In this document: positions 44,801-55,947 of the stretch, piece by piece | How the letters are laid out: every line of letters starts with the position of its first letter | Position numbering within the stretch: position 1 is the first letter of the stretch | Source of the DNA: Dendrophyllia cribrosa | Lineage: Eukaryota; Cnidaria; Anthozoa; Scleractinia; Dendrophylliidae | DNA: 64,000 bases | Assembly: GCA_024195265.1 (NCBI GenBank) | Contig: JAJLRJ010000004.1 | Location: forward strand, 6,684,095-6,748,094 | Reading direction: 5' to 3' | Program-made: the position numbers and the translations under genes | Notes under the pieces: model-generated | Databases searched by the model: none | The model's input: only the letters and a program-made list of their open reading frames with translations | What the model was told of the DNA's origin: nothing

Positions 44801-47800
44801 TTTATTAGGCTTCTTACTACATGAAAGACTCCTAGAGATCTCCAACTCTTTATCAGCAGAAGAGGTGAAACGGATCAAGTTTCTGGCCAAAAGCAGAATC
44901 AATGGTTTTCGGCTTGCACGGTTAACAGAGGCCTTTGAACTGTTTGAAGAATTAGAATCGAGTGGTGAATTTCCATGTGACTATATTGAGAAGCTGCTTG
45001 CAGGAATTCGGCGTTACGACCTTGTGGAGAAACTTGGAATACATGTTCCTTTGCCTGGGGCAGAAGGAGGTTTGTTAATTTTTCTATTTCAAACATCAAT
45101 CAGTATTGCTACAGTAAACACGCATAAAAGAAACAGCAGATTAACCCTTTACTCCCTAAGAGTGCCAATTGGCACATAATGCCATAACTTGCTCAATATT
45201 TGGTAGATTGCTATGAATTTTTGCCGCCAAAATTACTTGTAAAGATCTACCCAGCAAAGGCATAAAAGACCCCCTCCTATACATGGCATGGTTGGCCACC
45301 CCTACAACTTTTCAACATTTCCTTTCCTTACACATTTGTAGTCCAAGACTTATCTCATAACTTCCTTCACAGATGCTGAAAGATATGTTTTATGAGATTA
45401 ATACACTGATCAATAGCTTTAAAATGGTGTATCATACATGGGCATAGGGTTACTCCTTATCAATTTGGAAAAAAGTGGCATTTGCCTTAGGGAGTAAAGG
45501 GTTTTAAGAACCTGCAGGCTGAAATTTGGCCAATAAAGCACCTAATGTATAAGAACCAATTCAGCCTGACAAATAAAGCAGGTTCTTATAAGAAAATATT
45601 ACTAAAGATAAGACAACACTTGGGCAGATCCAAGTATGTGTGCTGGACCATTACAAACATACAATGTCTAGTTTCAGAAAATATCCATACCTCCCTCACA
45701 GAAGGGATTGGATTTTCTAGAGTAAATTTGCCAAATTTTCCAGGGTTGGGGGGGAGGGGGGTAATTTGCCTATAATGCCTAATTTACTATTAAATTTTGG
45801 GGCTCAATTTTGGGAAATCCAGAAGGGAGGGGGTCATATGGCAGATCCCACTGTGGGGGTGGGAGAAGGATGGGGAATGGATTTTCAGTAGATGCTGTAC
45901 AACATTTCCAGAAACAATTTTAAGAACCTCTTTAGTCTTAAGAACCTCTCCAGGCTGATTTCTCACTAGTTATTATTACACATCCTGTACCGGTATATAA
46001 GAAACGCATCAGCCTGAAACAGAAAATCACAGGTTCTTTTATGCGGGTGTTTACTGTATTTCATTTTCAACCCTTTCACTCCCATAGTCAATTACAGAGA
46101 CTTAATTGAAGTGTACATGTAGTTCTACAATCCAGTATGCCGACAAAATCCTGCGGTGTGACCATTCAAATGAAACCTCCTCAGCAGTATTTTTGCATGG
46201 TACCTTTTGTTTTTTCAACATTTTACAAAATGAAATTTAGAATGTTTCTACAGTTGAATCTGTCATGAATAGTAACCATGAACCCTTGGACATAATTTTC
46301 TGGCCATCCCATTGTGGAATGGAGCAAATATTCACCACTGCTTGATTAAAATACCATTAAATTCCTGAGGAATCTTGCTGAAATGTGATGCATGCCTTTT
46401 GCACTGTGTCATTTCATATTTTTGCCAGTAATAAAAACAAATTCCTATAAAAAGACTGTGACAAAGTGTCAAAGGTTTGGAATTATCCTTGATTCCTCAG
46501 GGAATTAAGGTGTCTGCACACAGTTTTCAATGACCTGTACCTTACAACATGTATGTTTTTTCCCTGGATGCCCCAAATTGGCAAGGATAAAATTAAAAGT
46601 TGGTTTATTTTTATTTCGGTAGTTTAGTTGATATATGTGACATTGCCATAGCGGCGAGGCTAGATATAAACCTGCCTTAAAAATTAGGTTCCGCTCATTT
46701 GCAAAAAAAACAATCAGTCAATAGTTTTTCTCTCCCTGTTGCCTGCTACTGATAAATACAAACTTATTCACAATGGTCTAATGCAATTTCAAGAGAGATA
46801 AATATAATTATAAATCCTTGTTTAAATATTGATTGCTTTCACATTATGCTATTAATCATTAGAGATTTCCTCTGTTGAATTTCAATTTCTTATTAGCCCA
46901 CTTTATTTTCTAAAACATTTTCCTGCCAAATTTTACAAAATTCTATCATCTGGCTCCTTATAAATTGAGGGTTAACCTATTCCCCTGAATCCGGAATCCG
47001 GAATCCGGAAACTTGAGCATGAAATCCTAAAAGCCGGAATGAACTAAAACATGAAAAATAAATAAATATCCGTTTAATACCCGTTTAATTTTTCGTACTT
47101 GACATCGCGTGGCCTAGTCTTCAGTCACGCAGTTTTCTGATTCCTTACTTTAAGTTTTCACACCAAAATTTTGACTATAGCGTGACCTTATTGTTTAATG
47201 CAACTGTGGTCTAAACTGAGTATAGTGCGACACATCGCGCTTCGTTGTCAAGCACAATCACAGGCTTAGCCTGCAATCTATAAACAGGATATATGATTGA
47301 GAGTGAAATTGTGGCGGCACAAGCGATTTTAATTTTTCCAATACAGTATTGCAACTATATGCACACAGCATTGCGAGTAATTTTGCTTGTGGTTTTAGAA
47401 TTAAGAACTAATTGAGTCATCAGGTGGGGAAAGGGTATTTTGCGAGCAGACCCAACAATACATTTTTGTTTACAATAATCAGAAAACATTATTTGCTTTT
47501 TTGTTATAAAAAAAGAAACATCAATAACGGGAGACAAATTAAATTTATACTGCAGCTAAAAACATTATAAACACTGCTGTTTCAAAAACTTCTTGTGAAA
47601 ACCGTTTGTTCTGATTGGCTTAAATTCAATGTCAAATTGAGGTTGCACGTGCACATGTAGTGCTATTTAAAACATGATTTTCTCCATGCGCTGATGCGAC
47701 ATTGTCAAAAAATCGCCTTGGCAAAATTTCTAAAAATGTGTAAAAATGGCCAAATGCATATTAGAGACGGAAAACCGTCTTGGATGGGAAACTTGTCTAC

Positions 47801-50800
47801 AGACGGAAAACTTGTCTGATATGAATCCGGTGAAGGACGAGTTTCCCATCTCAAATTATCCGTCTATTTTTACGTCTAAACCGACGGAAAACTGTCTTAA
47901 ATTCACATTAGACGCGAAAATCACGACGACTTTTTTGTGCTATGCGCTTGCATACATTAGGAAAAGACTGGAACTAGAAAGACAGCAACTGTTTCTGGTT
48001 AAAAAAAATGGCTCCCAAGAAGAAGGTCACTGAGAAGCAGTCTCATGAAGATGATTTACCGTCCTTAAATTCGTATCCAACAGTATTCTGTCTGATGGAA
48101 TTCCGTCTGTGACGAGTTTCCCGTCTTCTAATATGAATTCGGCCAATGTATGAATACAAAAGTGTATATTAAAATACGGTATGGAAAATTTAAAATCGCG
48201 ACTACTTCGTTTCAACGGGTCGCTTGTGCCGCCACGATTTCACTCTCATCTATGCTGTTTATAGATTGCAGACTAAGCCTGTGAATGTGCTCGACAACGA
48301 AGCGCGATGTGTCACACTATAGTCAGTTTAGACCACGGCGTGCGTTATACAATCAGGTCACGCTGAAGTCAAAATTTTGGCGTAAAAAGATAAAGTAAGA
48401 AATCGGAAAACTGCGCGACTGAAGACTAAAACTACACCATGCGATGTCAAAGTACGAAAAATTAAACGGGTATTAAACGGATATTCATTTAGTTTTCATG
48501 TTTTGGTTCATTCCGGCTTTTAGGATTTCACGCTCAAGATTCTGGATTCTGGATTCCGGATTCCGCATTCCAGAGAATAGGTTTACCCTTAATTGATGTA
48601 TTGTTGTGAAAAGCCAAGTGAGTTTAATTGAACAAAGGTGCCAGTAAATATATTTCCAACATACACTGTACTGTGAGAGTTTGTGCTATTCTGTTCATTA
48701 CCATAATCTGAGATAAGGGAAAACAAAACTCAAACTGGTTTGAAATTTTTCAAACCAAAGGAAAATTTGAACAAAACACATACAAATGAGTATCAATCTA
48801 TCTCTTGGAAGCATATGGCGCATTTTCAGGGTCAAAATTAGATATGTGTAACTTCTGCCTTTTGACTTTTTAAATAAAATCTTTTTATGCATTACTACTT
48901 TTAAAAACACGTCGTTCTTTGTAAAGTAACTTAATGAAACAAGTTTACAGGCTCATGCCGACTTTTAAACCCGCTACTTTGTGCATTACTACTTTTAAAA
49001 ACACACTGCTCTTTGTAAGATTACTTATGAAACAAGTCTGTAGGCTCGTGCGGACTTTTAAACCCGCTTCTTCTCTCGTTTCATAATTGTAAAGCCGTAT
49101 GATGTCACGCAACACTCCATGATTTGCGAACACTCCATGATGACTTGCGAACACTCCATGATGACTTGCGAACACTCAATGACTTGCGAACGCTCAATGA
49201 CTTGCGAAACACTTTTTGCCAGGCGTTCCTTGTCCTACTTGATCACGTGATCAAGGATCCACAGGGATCTAGGACCGACTTTTTGTGTAAAAGCATGGCG
49301 TCAATTTAGTGGTATAAAAAAGGACAGGCCAACACAACTCCCACCTGTCGCAAAAAAGTATTTTAAAAGCCTAAAGTATAAAGCTTTCCCAGTAAGACTT
49401 AAGAGAGGATTGTGCCTTTAGATCACAGTAAAGAATTTGTTCTCTTCGGTGATATAAACCTTTTGATCTTGGCGGATTATCTCTCAGATTAATAGGAGGA
49501 TACATGCTGTCCAGAGCGGTTAGAATTATTTATTTCTTTATGCCGTTATTCGGTGCTAGCTCTATTGGCATACATTGCGGTTTCTTTGGCTCACTTTTGT
49601 TGCAAGATAAATACTTATCGGCTAAAGTTTGTTATCGCTTTGAAAGTACCAGGATCGTTAAATTTCTCAGGCCGTGATTTAATGTCTAAAGTCTGCGGCG
49701 TGCAAAACTTGAGAGAAAGTGTTTCCGGCATCACGGATATAGGCGTCTTAGATCTGACTCTCAAAAAGCCGTCGTCTATAATTCCACTGCAGTGAAATCA
49801 CGAATTCTTGCAATATTTTTAAGTTCCTAAGTTAGTTCTGTAGTCGAGTTAAGTGTGTCTCAGTGGAGCTAGGATAAACCTCCGTTGCTTTGTAATAGCA
49901 TTTGATTTGGCATCCAACAGATAATCCACAGCATAGTTGCTGTGTAAATCTCACGGATGCTAGTAGATTCTTGAGTCCTTTCAAGGAATGAACACAATTT
50001 AATGTTTTAATGTTTGACTCGAGTTTCGGTTCTTTGGCGAACCTTGTCTAAAGGTCTCGTACAATGATATGAAACCATTCAATGTCTGTCGCTTTTGTAT
50101 TCCTGGGGAGGATCGAATATTTTGTTTTCTCAATGGCTCTTTTAATTGGGCCAATAGGCAGGATTGTTGTATTTTCGATCCGACGTTGTATTGTGTTTCT
50201 TCAGAAGGCTTTTTTGTGATTTCTTGTGCATGTACGGTACTTTTTTGACACAAAGGATAGCTCTTGTAGAGTTGTACAGAGGTGGTCTCGTAAATGCCTC
50301 AATAAATAAGACATTATTAATGTATCTTGCACAACAAGAGTGTGATCCTTGTGTAGTGGTGTTGTGCCACATACGTTCAGATGTAATCTCGTGCGTCGCA
50401 GCGGGACGGAGCACTGTCAAAAAGTCATAGATTGTGGTATAAAGGTAGTTGTCAGATTTGGCGTACTCGTACTCGGCCCGCGTTTCAGTTGATGTTGTCT
50501 TAGTAGACGCGGCAGCATTAGTCGATGAAGAATTTGTAATTCGCTCAGCAGTTTCAATGAGTCGCTGAGCGCACTCTCTGAGAACGTTTCAATCCATTAA
50601 AAACTGAAGATGTGCTACCGTAATCGAGATCGAGAGACTGTCAGCTTTTTCGAAACGTGGGTTTATCGATCACGTGATCAAGTAGGACAAGGAACGCCTG
50701 GCGAAAAGTGTTTCGCAAGTCATTGAGCGTTCGCAAGTCATTGAGTGTTCGCAAGTCATCATGGAGTGTTCGCAAATCATGGAGTGTTGCGTGACATCAT

Positions 50801-53800
50801 ACGGCTTTACAAATGTGAAACGCGAGAAGTAGCGTGTTTAAAAGTCGGCACGAGCCTACAAACTTATTTCATAAGTAATCTTACAAAGAGTAGTGTACTA
50901 GTGTGTTTTTAAAAGTAGTAATGCATAAAGTAGCGGGTTTAAAAGTTGGCACGAGCCTGTAAACTTGTTTCATAAGTTATTTACAAAGAACGACATGTTT
51001 TCAAAAGTAGTATAACATAAAAAGATGTTATTTAGAAAGTCAAAAGGCAGAATTAGTTACACATATCTAATTTTGACCCTGAAAATGCGCCATAGAAGCA
51101 CTCAGTTTTTTGTAATAATTACATGTATTGTATATTTTTGACTTGTGCCCATGTTCGTTTTTCTTTAAGGATCAAATCATCCTCCTGGGCAGAGTATGCC
51201 AGACAGAAAACACGAATTACCATACCATGCCACAAATTCACCTAAATCCATGACTGCACAAGACAACAGTATGAAGGTGCATCCAGACAGACATGACATA
51301 GAGAGGCATTTGAGTAATGGTGGAAACACAAATGATCATGTGTCAAGGACGGAGGAAACAGATTATGATTGCAGCCAATATGCATCAATTTCATCTGGTG
51401 GAAGCTCAGATGAGACTTGCCACTACACCGAGAATGAACTGACTTGCGGTGACATGATTGTGTTAAACATAAATGCAGAAGTCGATAGTTCATCCTTGCA
51501 AAGTACTGGTAATGCCAAAGAATGCACTCGATTACCCAACCCTTCTGATGATGATTTCTTGTCCGATTCCAGTTGCAGCACAATTACAAGTTCATCTGAT
51601 TCATTGGTAAACTCTACACAGACAACACAAGCAGCTGCTTCAAACTGCACCTCACCAGCTTCAAGTGATTCAACTGATGTCTCACCAGTCTTAACATCAG
51701 TCAATTCTCATTCGGCGTTTCAAAGTAATGAGATCTCAAGTGACAGTGGCCTTACTCCAAATACCAGCAGAGAAGAGAATCTTAGAAGTTCTCAGATGTT
51801 GGCCAATGGAGGTGAGGAGTCTGAAGATAGAGATGTGTATGATGGAGCAAAAAGATTAGCACCATCATGCATAAGTGCATGTGCTGTGAGTACAAGAACA
51901 GATTCTTCAGTCAGTTCTCCTTTGGCTTTGTCGGAACTCAAAGTGGTGCAAATGTAGGAAACGTTCCCTGGTCACACCAAGGTGCCTTTCCAAGTGCAGA
52001 AATGGCAGCAGGTGGAACACATGCAACAGGTACATTCAATGATACTGCAACAGACTGGGAGCGTCAAGGTGCTAGACCAAAACTGAGCCGAGCACAACAT
52101 TCAGCTATCAAACAAATGCCAGGAGAAACTTTCGTTCCTGTCACCGATGGTTTAGCTGGAGATTTCTTGACAAGGCACACACAAGATAGGACCATTCATG
52201 ACAGTCTGTATCAGAGTGTTGGAACAGAAATGCCATTGTTTAATGACACTCCATCGCAGAGGGCTTCCTATATTGATGGTGTGGTAAATGTATCTGACTC
52301 TAACAAAGCCAAGCCATACTTTGGCGATTGCCAGGCTGTATTTGAGACTGATCCATATAGTAGATTTGATGAAAGAGGCATTTCTTATAGTGAACACTTA
52401 AATAACAACACTGGACTTTCGCCCAGCCATTTAGGAGACAATTCTTTTTCAGTTTATGGCAACTATTCACAAAGGAACACTGTAAATGTAACAAATGGTC
52501 TTCCACTCCATAGTGGTTTTGTACATAATAACAGTAGATTTTCAGAACATTTTGGTGGAGTGCCTGGTTTACCATTAGAAACACAGCAGAGACCCTTCCT
52601 TTCTGTACCAAGTAATCAGTTTGTCAATTCAGGAGTGACTCGTTCAAGTTTTGCTGACCTCGCTTGTAACAGCACTACTTTAAGAACTCAATCTGGGCAC
52701 CCTGTGTATGGTGCACAAAGATATACCTCATTTAATGATAATACTTCATCATCTGCACAGAGTACAAAACAAACACCTCAGAATACAAATTTAGCCCTGG
52801 GAAACTATTCAAGCAATACTACAAACAATGATAATGTACCAAGTACTTCTGCGGGAAATATTCTACATGGACATGTGCAGAATTCTGCTTTGCCAGCTGC
52901 CCGTGCAGTTTCCAGTCGTGATCCTCCTCGTGCAACAGGGCTGAACTCAACCACAACTGTTGGTGACGAGGTATTGGCACAGGGATCTGCAAGTGGGACA
53001 TCTATCCCTGAACCTAGTTGTGGTAATGCAGACAACCGCAGAGCTTCTGTGTTAAACAACAGAGACTTTGTTACTGAGTCAGTTGAGTCCACAGACAACT
53101 CCTCACTTGCTCTGGAACAACATGTTGCAGAGGCTTGCGCCCTTGTTGAACGAGTACTCAGGGAGAGGGAAGAGCGTGAACAGTTTGGAAGGGAAATGGA
53201 AAGAAAAGAACAGTTGATAAGAGAACAGAGAGCCAGAGAAAGGAGAGAGAGAGAAGAAAGAGAAATTCAGGAAGCGGAAATGTGGCCACATCAACAAGAA
53301 TCAATCACTGCACACTCACAGTGGCCTTGTGAACATTATCAATGGCATTGCAGAATGCGGTTCCCTTGTTGCAGAGAATTCTATCCATGCCATCACTGCC
53401 ACAACATCTCAAATGTTTGTGACAATGACGAGGCTAAAGCATGCCATGCATCCCATCTCAAGTGCTCTCACTGCCAGCATGAGCAAGAGGTAACCTTTCT
53501 TCTAAACTGATTATGTTGAACATGAGTAGTGAAGTTCCCTAGCTTAGCAAAAACTGATGGTTCAAAAGTTGAATGTCTTGCAACATTGGATGTTTGCTGC
53601 ATAAATGGTTGTTTCTAATAATTATTTTATAAAAGTGATGGAAATTCTTATCAAAAAATTTGAAGAGTAACACAATTTCATTGCCTTATAAAGTGGGTTT
53701 CATCAAAACAAATGTTTAGAACTTGTACTGAAATTTTGAATAACAGCCGCCTTCCGCTGCGTCTTATTTAGCGATGAGAGGCAGTTCATATATTCACGGG

Positions 53801-54318
53801 CTTAAAGTTACATTTGTATTATGGTGTTTAATGTGGCTTTAACTTTCCAGTCTCTGAATGATTAATCCCAAAGCTCCACTCTTGAGATATTTATATAACT
53901 TATATAAATATCTCAAGAGTGAAGCTTATTAAGCTATCAAGCAGTACTTTCCTGATTTTCAATTTTTTTTCAAATGCCATTATGGAATTTGGCACTATCT
54001 TGCATTGTTAAAACATTGTTTTGACTTCTATTGTTACAGATTGGTGAAGACAGTGAAAAATGTCGTGCATGTGGAAGCAGAATGTCAGTATATTTCTGCT
54101 TCATTTGTCGAATCGTCATTAGTGCAGACAACAATGCACATCACTGTGAAAAATGTGGAATATGCCGGTGAGTAAACCAACAACATAATTTTGTAAAATT
54201 GAAATTTATCGTAAATGTAACTGTTCCCTGCAAAGTCACCGTGTTAAAACAGTACAGATCATTTAAATTAAGGAAATGGTAAACCAGGCAAATATGGAGA
54301 GGCCCTTAGCCCGGAGAA

Positions 54319-54350
<32 letters not shown>

Positions 54351-55947
54351 TCCCATATAAAAGTGACAGGTGTGCTTGTTGGACATTTTTGAAAAACACC
54401 CTAAAAAAAGTACCATAATCATTAACATGCAAGTCTGATCAAACAGCTGAATTTGTTCGGTTTCTTTTAATTGCCTAATATTTCGGTTAGACAAAAGTTA
54501 CCTTCATCAAGGGCTATTAGAAAGCTAAGTGAAGATGGAAACAAATGGTTACAATATTTAAAAAGGGCTAAGATAAAATGCTTACACATGATAGGCTAAT
54601 AAACAAGTAACGGTTGAAAACTAGGTAGAAACGGCTGGTAATAATAATTACAATAAATACGTGGAAGATTAAATTCGTTGCGTCTGTTCTGGGTTTTTTT
54701 TTTTCGTCTTATTTGCCATTAAGTATCAGAATCATGTTTGATGGGCATGGCTCAAATGAATTTTTACCCCTATGGGTTACCAATGCTAAAACAACACATG
54801 TCATATTCAGTCATATTTTTTCAGCTCAATACCCTAAAAGATACTGTGATAAGTCTAACAGTGGTTATTTGAGATTTTAGCACTCTAAGCAGTATCAATC
54901 TACCAATTTTGACCCCTGAAAGGTACGACGAGCACCCCTGTCATTTTTATATGAAGTAATCTATGTTTCCTTTTGTCACTAAAATTCCGATTTTATTTCT
55001 TATTTACATTGCTGTTAGGATTAGTAGTGAATTTGAATTTTGTGATTTCCTCATCCCAGAATCCACAAAGACAAGTCATTCCACTGTGAGGTGTGTAATG
55101 TGTGTTTGGACAAACGGCTCAAGGGAAATCACAACTGTCGACCAGATTCAGGTTACGGTGAATGCTGTTTCTGCTTGAAGGTGAGTTTTTGGATTTCTTT
55201 TTAATGAGGGATGTGCCCATTGGGATTGGTACTGCCCCCCACCAATCCAAAAACCAGAAAAAAAGGAAAATAATAAATAATAAATAAATTATGTGCAGTT
55301 AGAGGTCCCAGGACAGAGGAAAAAATTCTACTGCTGTCCCTTCCCTTGATGGAGAGTTGAGGGAGATAGCTTATTGCAAATCTGTTTTTCAGAGGGCTAT
55401 AAAGCTTTAACAGTACATTGCCTTGTTGTCACCAAATTAGTTATCTGTCCAATGAGTTGCCTGACGGTTGCTGCAATTGTAATATTTTACATTTATTATT
55501 TTCCTGTTCATTCTTTGTAGGATGCATTTAGTGGATGCCAAATATTACCATGCTCTCACAAGGTGCATAGAGAATGTGCCATCGCGATGATCCAATATGG
55601 CATGTAAGTAACTGCCTTTTCTAAGATAGTATTAAGTTCTCTGCTTATTGTCTAAGCTTTGTTAGTGAAGAGTAATCCATCTTTCTCTTATTTTTTGTGT
55701 AACCCTAGGCCTGGGTAATCCACCTGGTGTATTTGTACAGTGTTCACCCCATTTACACACTTATTTTTTTGGATATTTTATTAGACATGATTAAAACAAA
55801 TTCTTCAAATTCACGAAAATTTGTTGTTGCAAAATATAACCCTTCAAAAATTGTGAAAATGTCCGGTAATGGGTAGATACTGACCTGTGTGTTCTTTATG
55901 TTTGCAGTCGCACCTGCCCAATTTGTGACCAGCCACTACGTGCATAA
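38985..55947 (+). CDS. Gene B: TPR / Roc-like / DED / CHY-RING multidomain protein
   Basis: Exons: 38985-41834, 43735-44179, 44809-45069, 51170-about 51889, about 51958-53489, 54040-54167, 55060-55180, 55521-55603, 55908-55947. They join in frame to about 2059 residues if the short gap near 51.9 kb is an intron. Order: tetratricopeptide-like repeats (about 125-200, 305-535), a Roc-like segment with WDFAGQ (616-621), a coiled coil (about 1045-1090), a death effector domain (about 1100-1185), a Ser/Asn-rich linker, a second coiled coil, CHY and CTCHY zinc fingers, and RING-H2 at the C-terminus. The parts suggest a scaffold that binds partners by TPR and DED and ubiquitinates through the RING, likely in cytoplasmic apoptosis or immune signalling. 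That role is inference. Gene A is its upstream tandem paralogue. Confidence 0.8.
42138..42981. mobile_element. TA-flanked inverted-repeat transposon, second copy
   Basis: The ends ACGTAAACACTGG and CCGGTGTTTTTGG have TA outside. The interior matches 2592-3382 in the opposite orientation (GATTCGATGGATAGAAGCAA, CAAGCGGCCATCTTGGTTAA). The CAAGCGGCCATC part is duplicated within this copy. Confidence 0.7.
42984..43211. mobile_element. Partial third copy of the TA-flanked element
   Basis: The right half only (AATGGATAGAAGTAAGG, GTGCGGCTTATCTGCGAGTG, GTGTTTATGG) directly abuts the preceding copy. Confidence 0.6.
43735..44179 (+). CDS. Gene B exon 2: linker and coiled coil
   Basis: The acceptor CATTAACAG precedes NIEVDPPVGNPRNN; the donor is GTAAGC in phase 1. 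A Ser-rich region (SFLSVGSSSSLNLLPLS) is followed by heptads (LQQQISQLGEQLRQSEEEKQ), a probable dimerising coiled coil just before the DED. Confidence 0.8.
44180..44808 (+). other. Gene B intron 2
   Basis: A 629-base intron with no repeat or coding signal recognised. Confidence 0.7.
44809..45069 (+). CDS. Gene B exon 3: death effector domain
   Basis: The 87 residues have the six-helix DED pattern: HERLLEISNSLSAEEVKRIK, then FLAK, LTEAFELFEELESSGEF, then YIEKLLAGIRRYDLVEKL. RYDL is the RxDL motif of DEDs in FADD and caspase-8, and the helix 1-2 pattern agrees. DEDs self-associate and recruit other DED proteins. The acceptor TTTATTAG and donor GTTTGT are both phase 1, so the domain is one symmetric exon, as expected for exon shuffling. 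Confidence 0.8.
45112..46056. mobile_element. TA-flanked inverted-repeat element, 945 bp
   Basis: CAGTAAACACGCATAAAAGA and its inverse (TCTTTTATGCGGGTGTTTAC TG) with TA on both sides. Non-coding; several internal AAGAACCT blocks are inverted copies. Tc1/mariner-type target, family inferred. Confidence 0.7.
46968..48589. mobile_element. Long inverted-repeat element, 1.6 kb
   Basis: The arms are about 390 bases each. They start AGGGTTAACCTATTC with CCGGAATCC repeats, pass through ATACCCGTTTAATTTTTCG and end near GGCGGCACAAGCG. The flanks AAATTG and TAATTG form a near-perfect 6-bp duplication. The middle holds direct and inverse copies of GACGGAAAAC. No transposase. Confidence 0.75.
48814..51094. 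mobile_element. Long inverted-repeat element with tandem subunits in its arms, 2.3 kb
   Basis: The ends TATGGCGCATTTTCAGGGTC and its inverse are flanked by GAAGCA at 48808-48813 and 51095-51100. The arms of about 430 bases contain two tandem units of TTTTAAAAACAC...TTTAAACCCGC and four or five units of CACTCCATGATGACTTGCGA, in mirror order. Inner borders share TGATCACGTGATCA. No transposase. Confidence 0.75.
51170..51889 (+). CDS. Gene B exon 4: Ser/Thr-rich disordered linker
   Basis: The acceptor TTTCTTTAAG and phase 1 entry give GSNHPPGQSMPDRKH. The exon is rich in Ser, Thr, Asp and Asn with no fold expected. Its frame stays open to 51957, but the next part lies in another frame. Donor candidates are GTGAGT at 51886 and GTACAA at 51890. 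Confidence 0.7.
51958..53489 (+). CDS. Gene B exon 5: linker, coiled coil and start of CHY finger
   Basis: In the frame matching gene A the protein runs NVPWSHQGAFPSAEMAAGGT, through the Asn/Ser-rich region, a Glu/Arg coiled coil (53155-53280) and CEHYQWHC (53328), and ends HEQE before GTAACC. If the 68-base segment 51890-51957 is an intron (GT...AG), the join is in frame. The exact left border is uncertain. Confidence 0.75.
53490..54039 (+). other. Gene B intron 5
   Basis: A 550-base intron. An inverted repeat of CTCTTGAGATATTTATATAA and TTATATAAATATCTCAAGAG lies near 53880-53925. Otherwise unremarkable. Confidence 0.65.
54040..54167 (+). CDS. Gene B exon 6: CHY/CTCHY zinc ligands
   Basis: IGEDSEKCRACGSRMSVYFC, then CFIC and HHCEKCGICR, with donor GTGAGT. 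Zinc ligands match gene A, while the loop after CFIC differs (IVISADNNA against KHFTSIDKNP). Confidence 0.85.
54168..55059 (+). other. Gene B intron 6
   Basis: An 892-base intron with a G tract of about 30 bases at 54319-54349. A repeat resembling a Penelope-type end (GATGAAGG...CGAAA on the minus strand) lies near 54470-54520. Confidence 0.6.
55060..55180 (+). CDS. Gene B exon 7: CTCHY finger and first RING cysteines
   Basis: IHKDKSFHCEVCNVC to ECCFCLK before GTGAGT. The first RING CxxC is intact; Ile to Phe and Glu to Lys changes separate it from gene A at positions that often contact the E2. Confidence 0.85.
55521..55603 (+). CDS. Gene B exon 8: RING core
   Basis: DAFSGCQILPCSHKVHREC is identical to gene A; one later residue differs (IQYG against IQNG). 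Donor GTAAGT. Confidence 0.85.
55908..55947 (+). CDS. Gene B exon 9: last RING CxxC and stop
   Basis: RTCPICDQPLRA and TAA follow the acceptor TGTTTGCAG. The tail is four residues shorter than in gene A and unlike it. Confidence 0.85.

Larger units (their letters stand above)
45070..51169 (+). other. Gene B intron 3, mostly transposons
   Basis: The 6.1-kb intron between the DED exon and the linker exon. Three inverted-repeat elements (45112-46056, 46968-48589, 48814-51094) fill about 80 percent of it. ORFs inside are not supported. Confidence 0.75.

Noticed and set aside
48990..49210. CRISPR-like spacing of CACTCCATGATGACTTGCGA units
   Set aside because: Units are directly adjacent without unique spacers, lie in the arm of a transposon, and the genome is eukaryotic.
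54470..54520. Further hammerhead-like motif on the minus strand (GATGAAGG...CGAAA)
   Set aside because: The first core base is changed and stems I and II do not pair convincingly.
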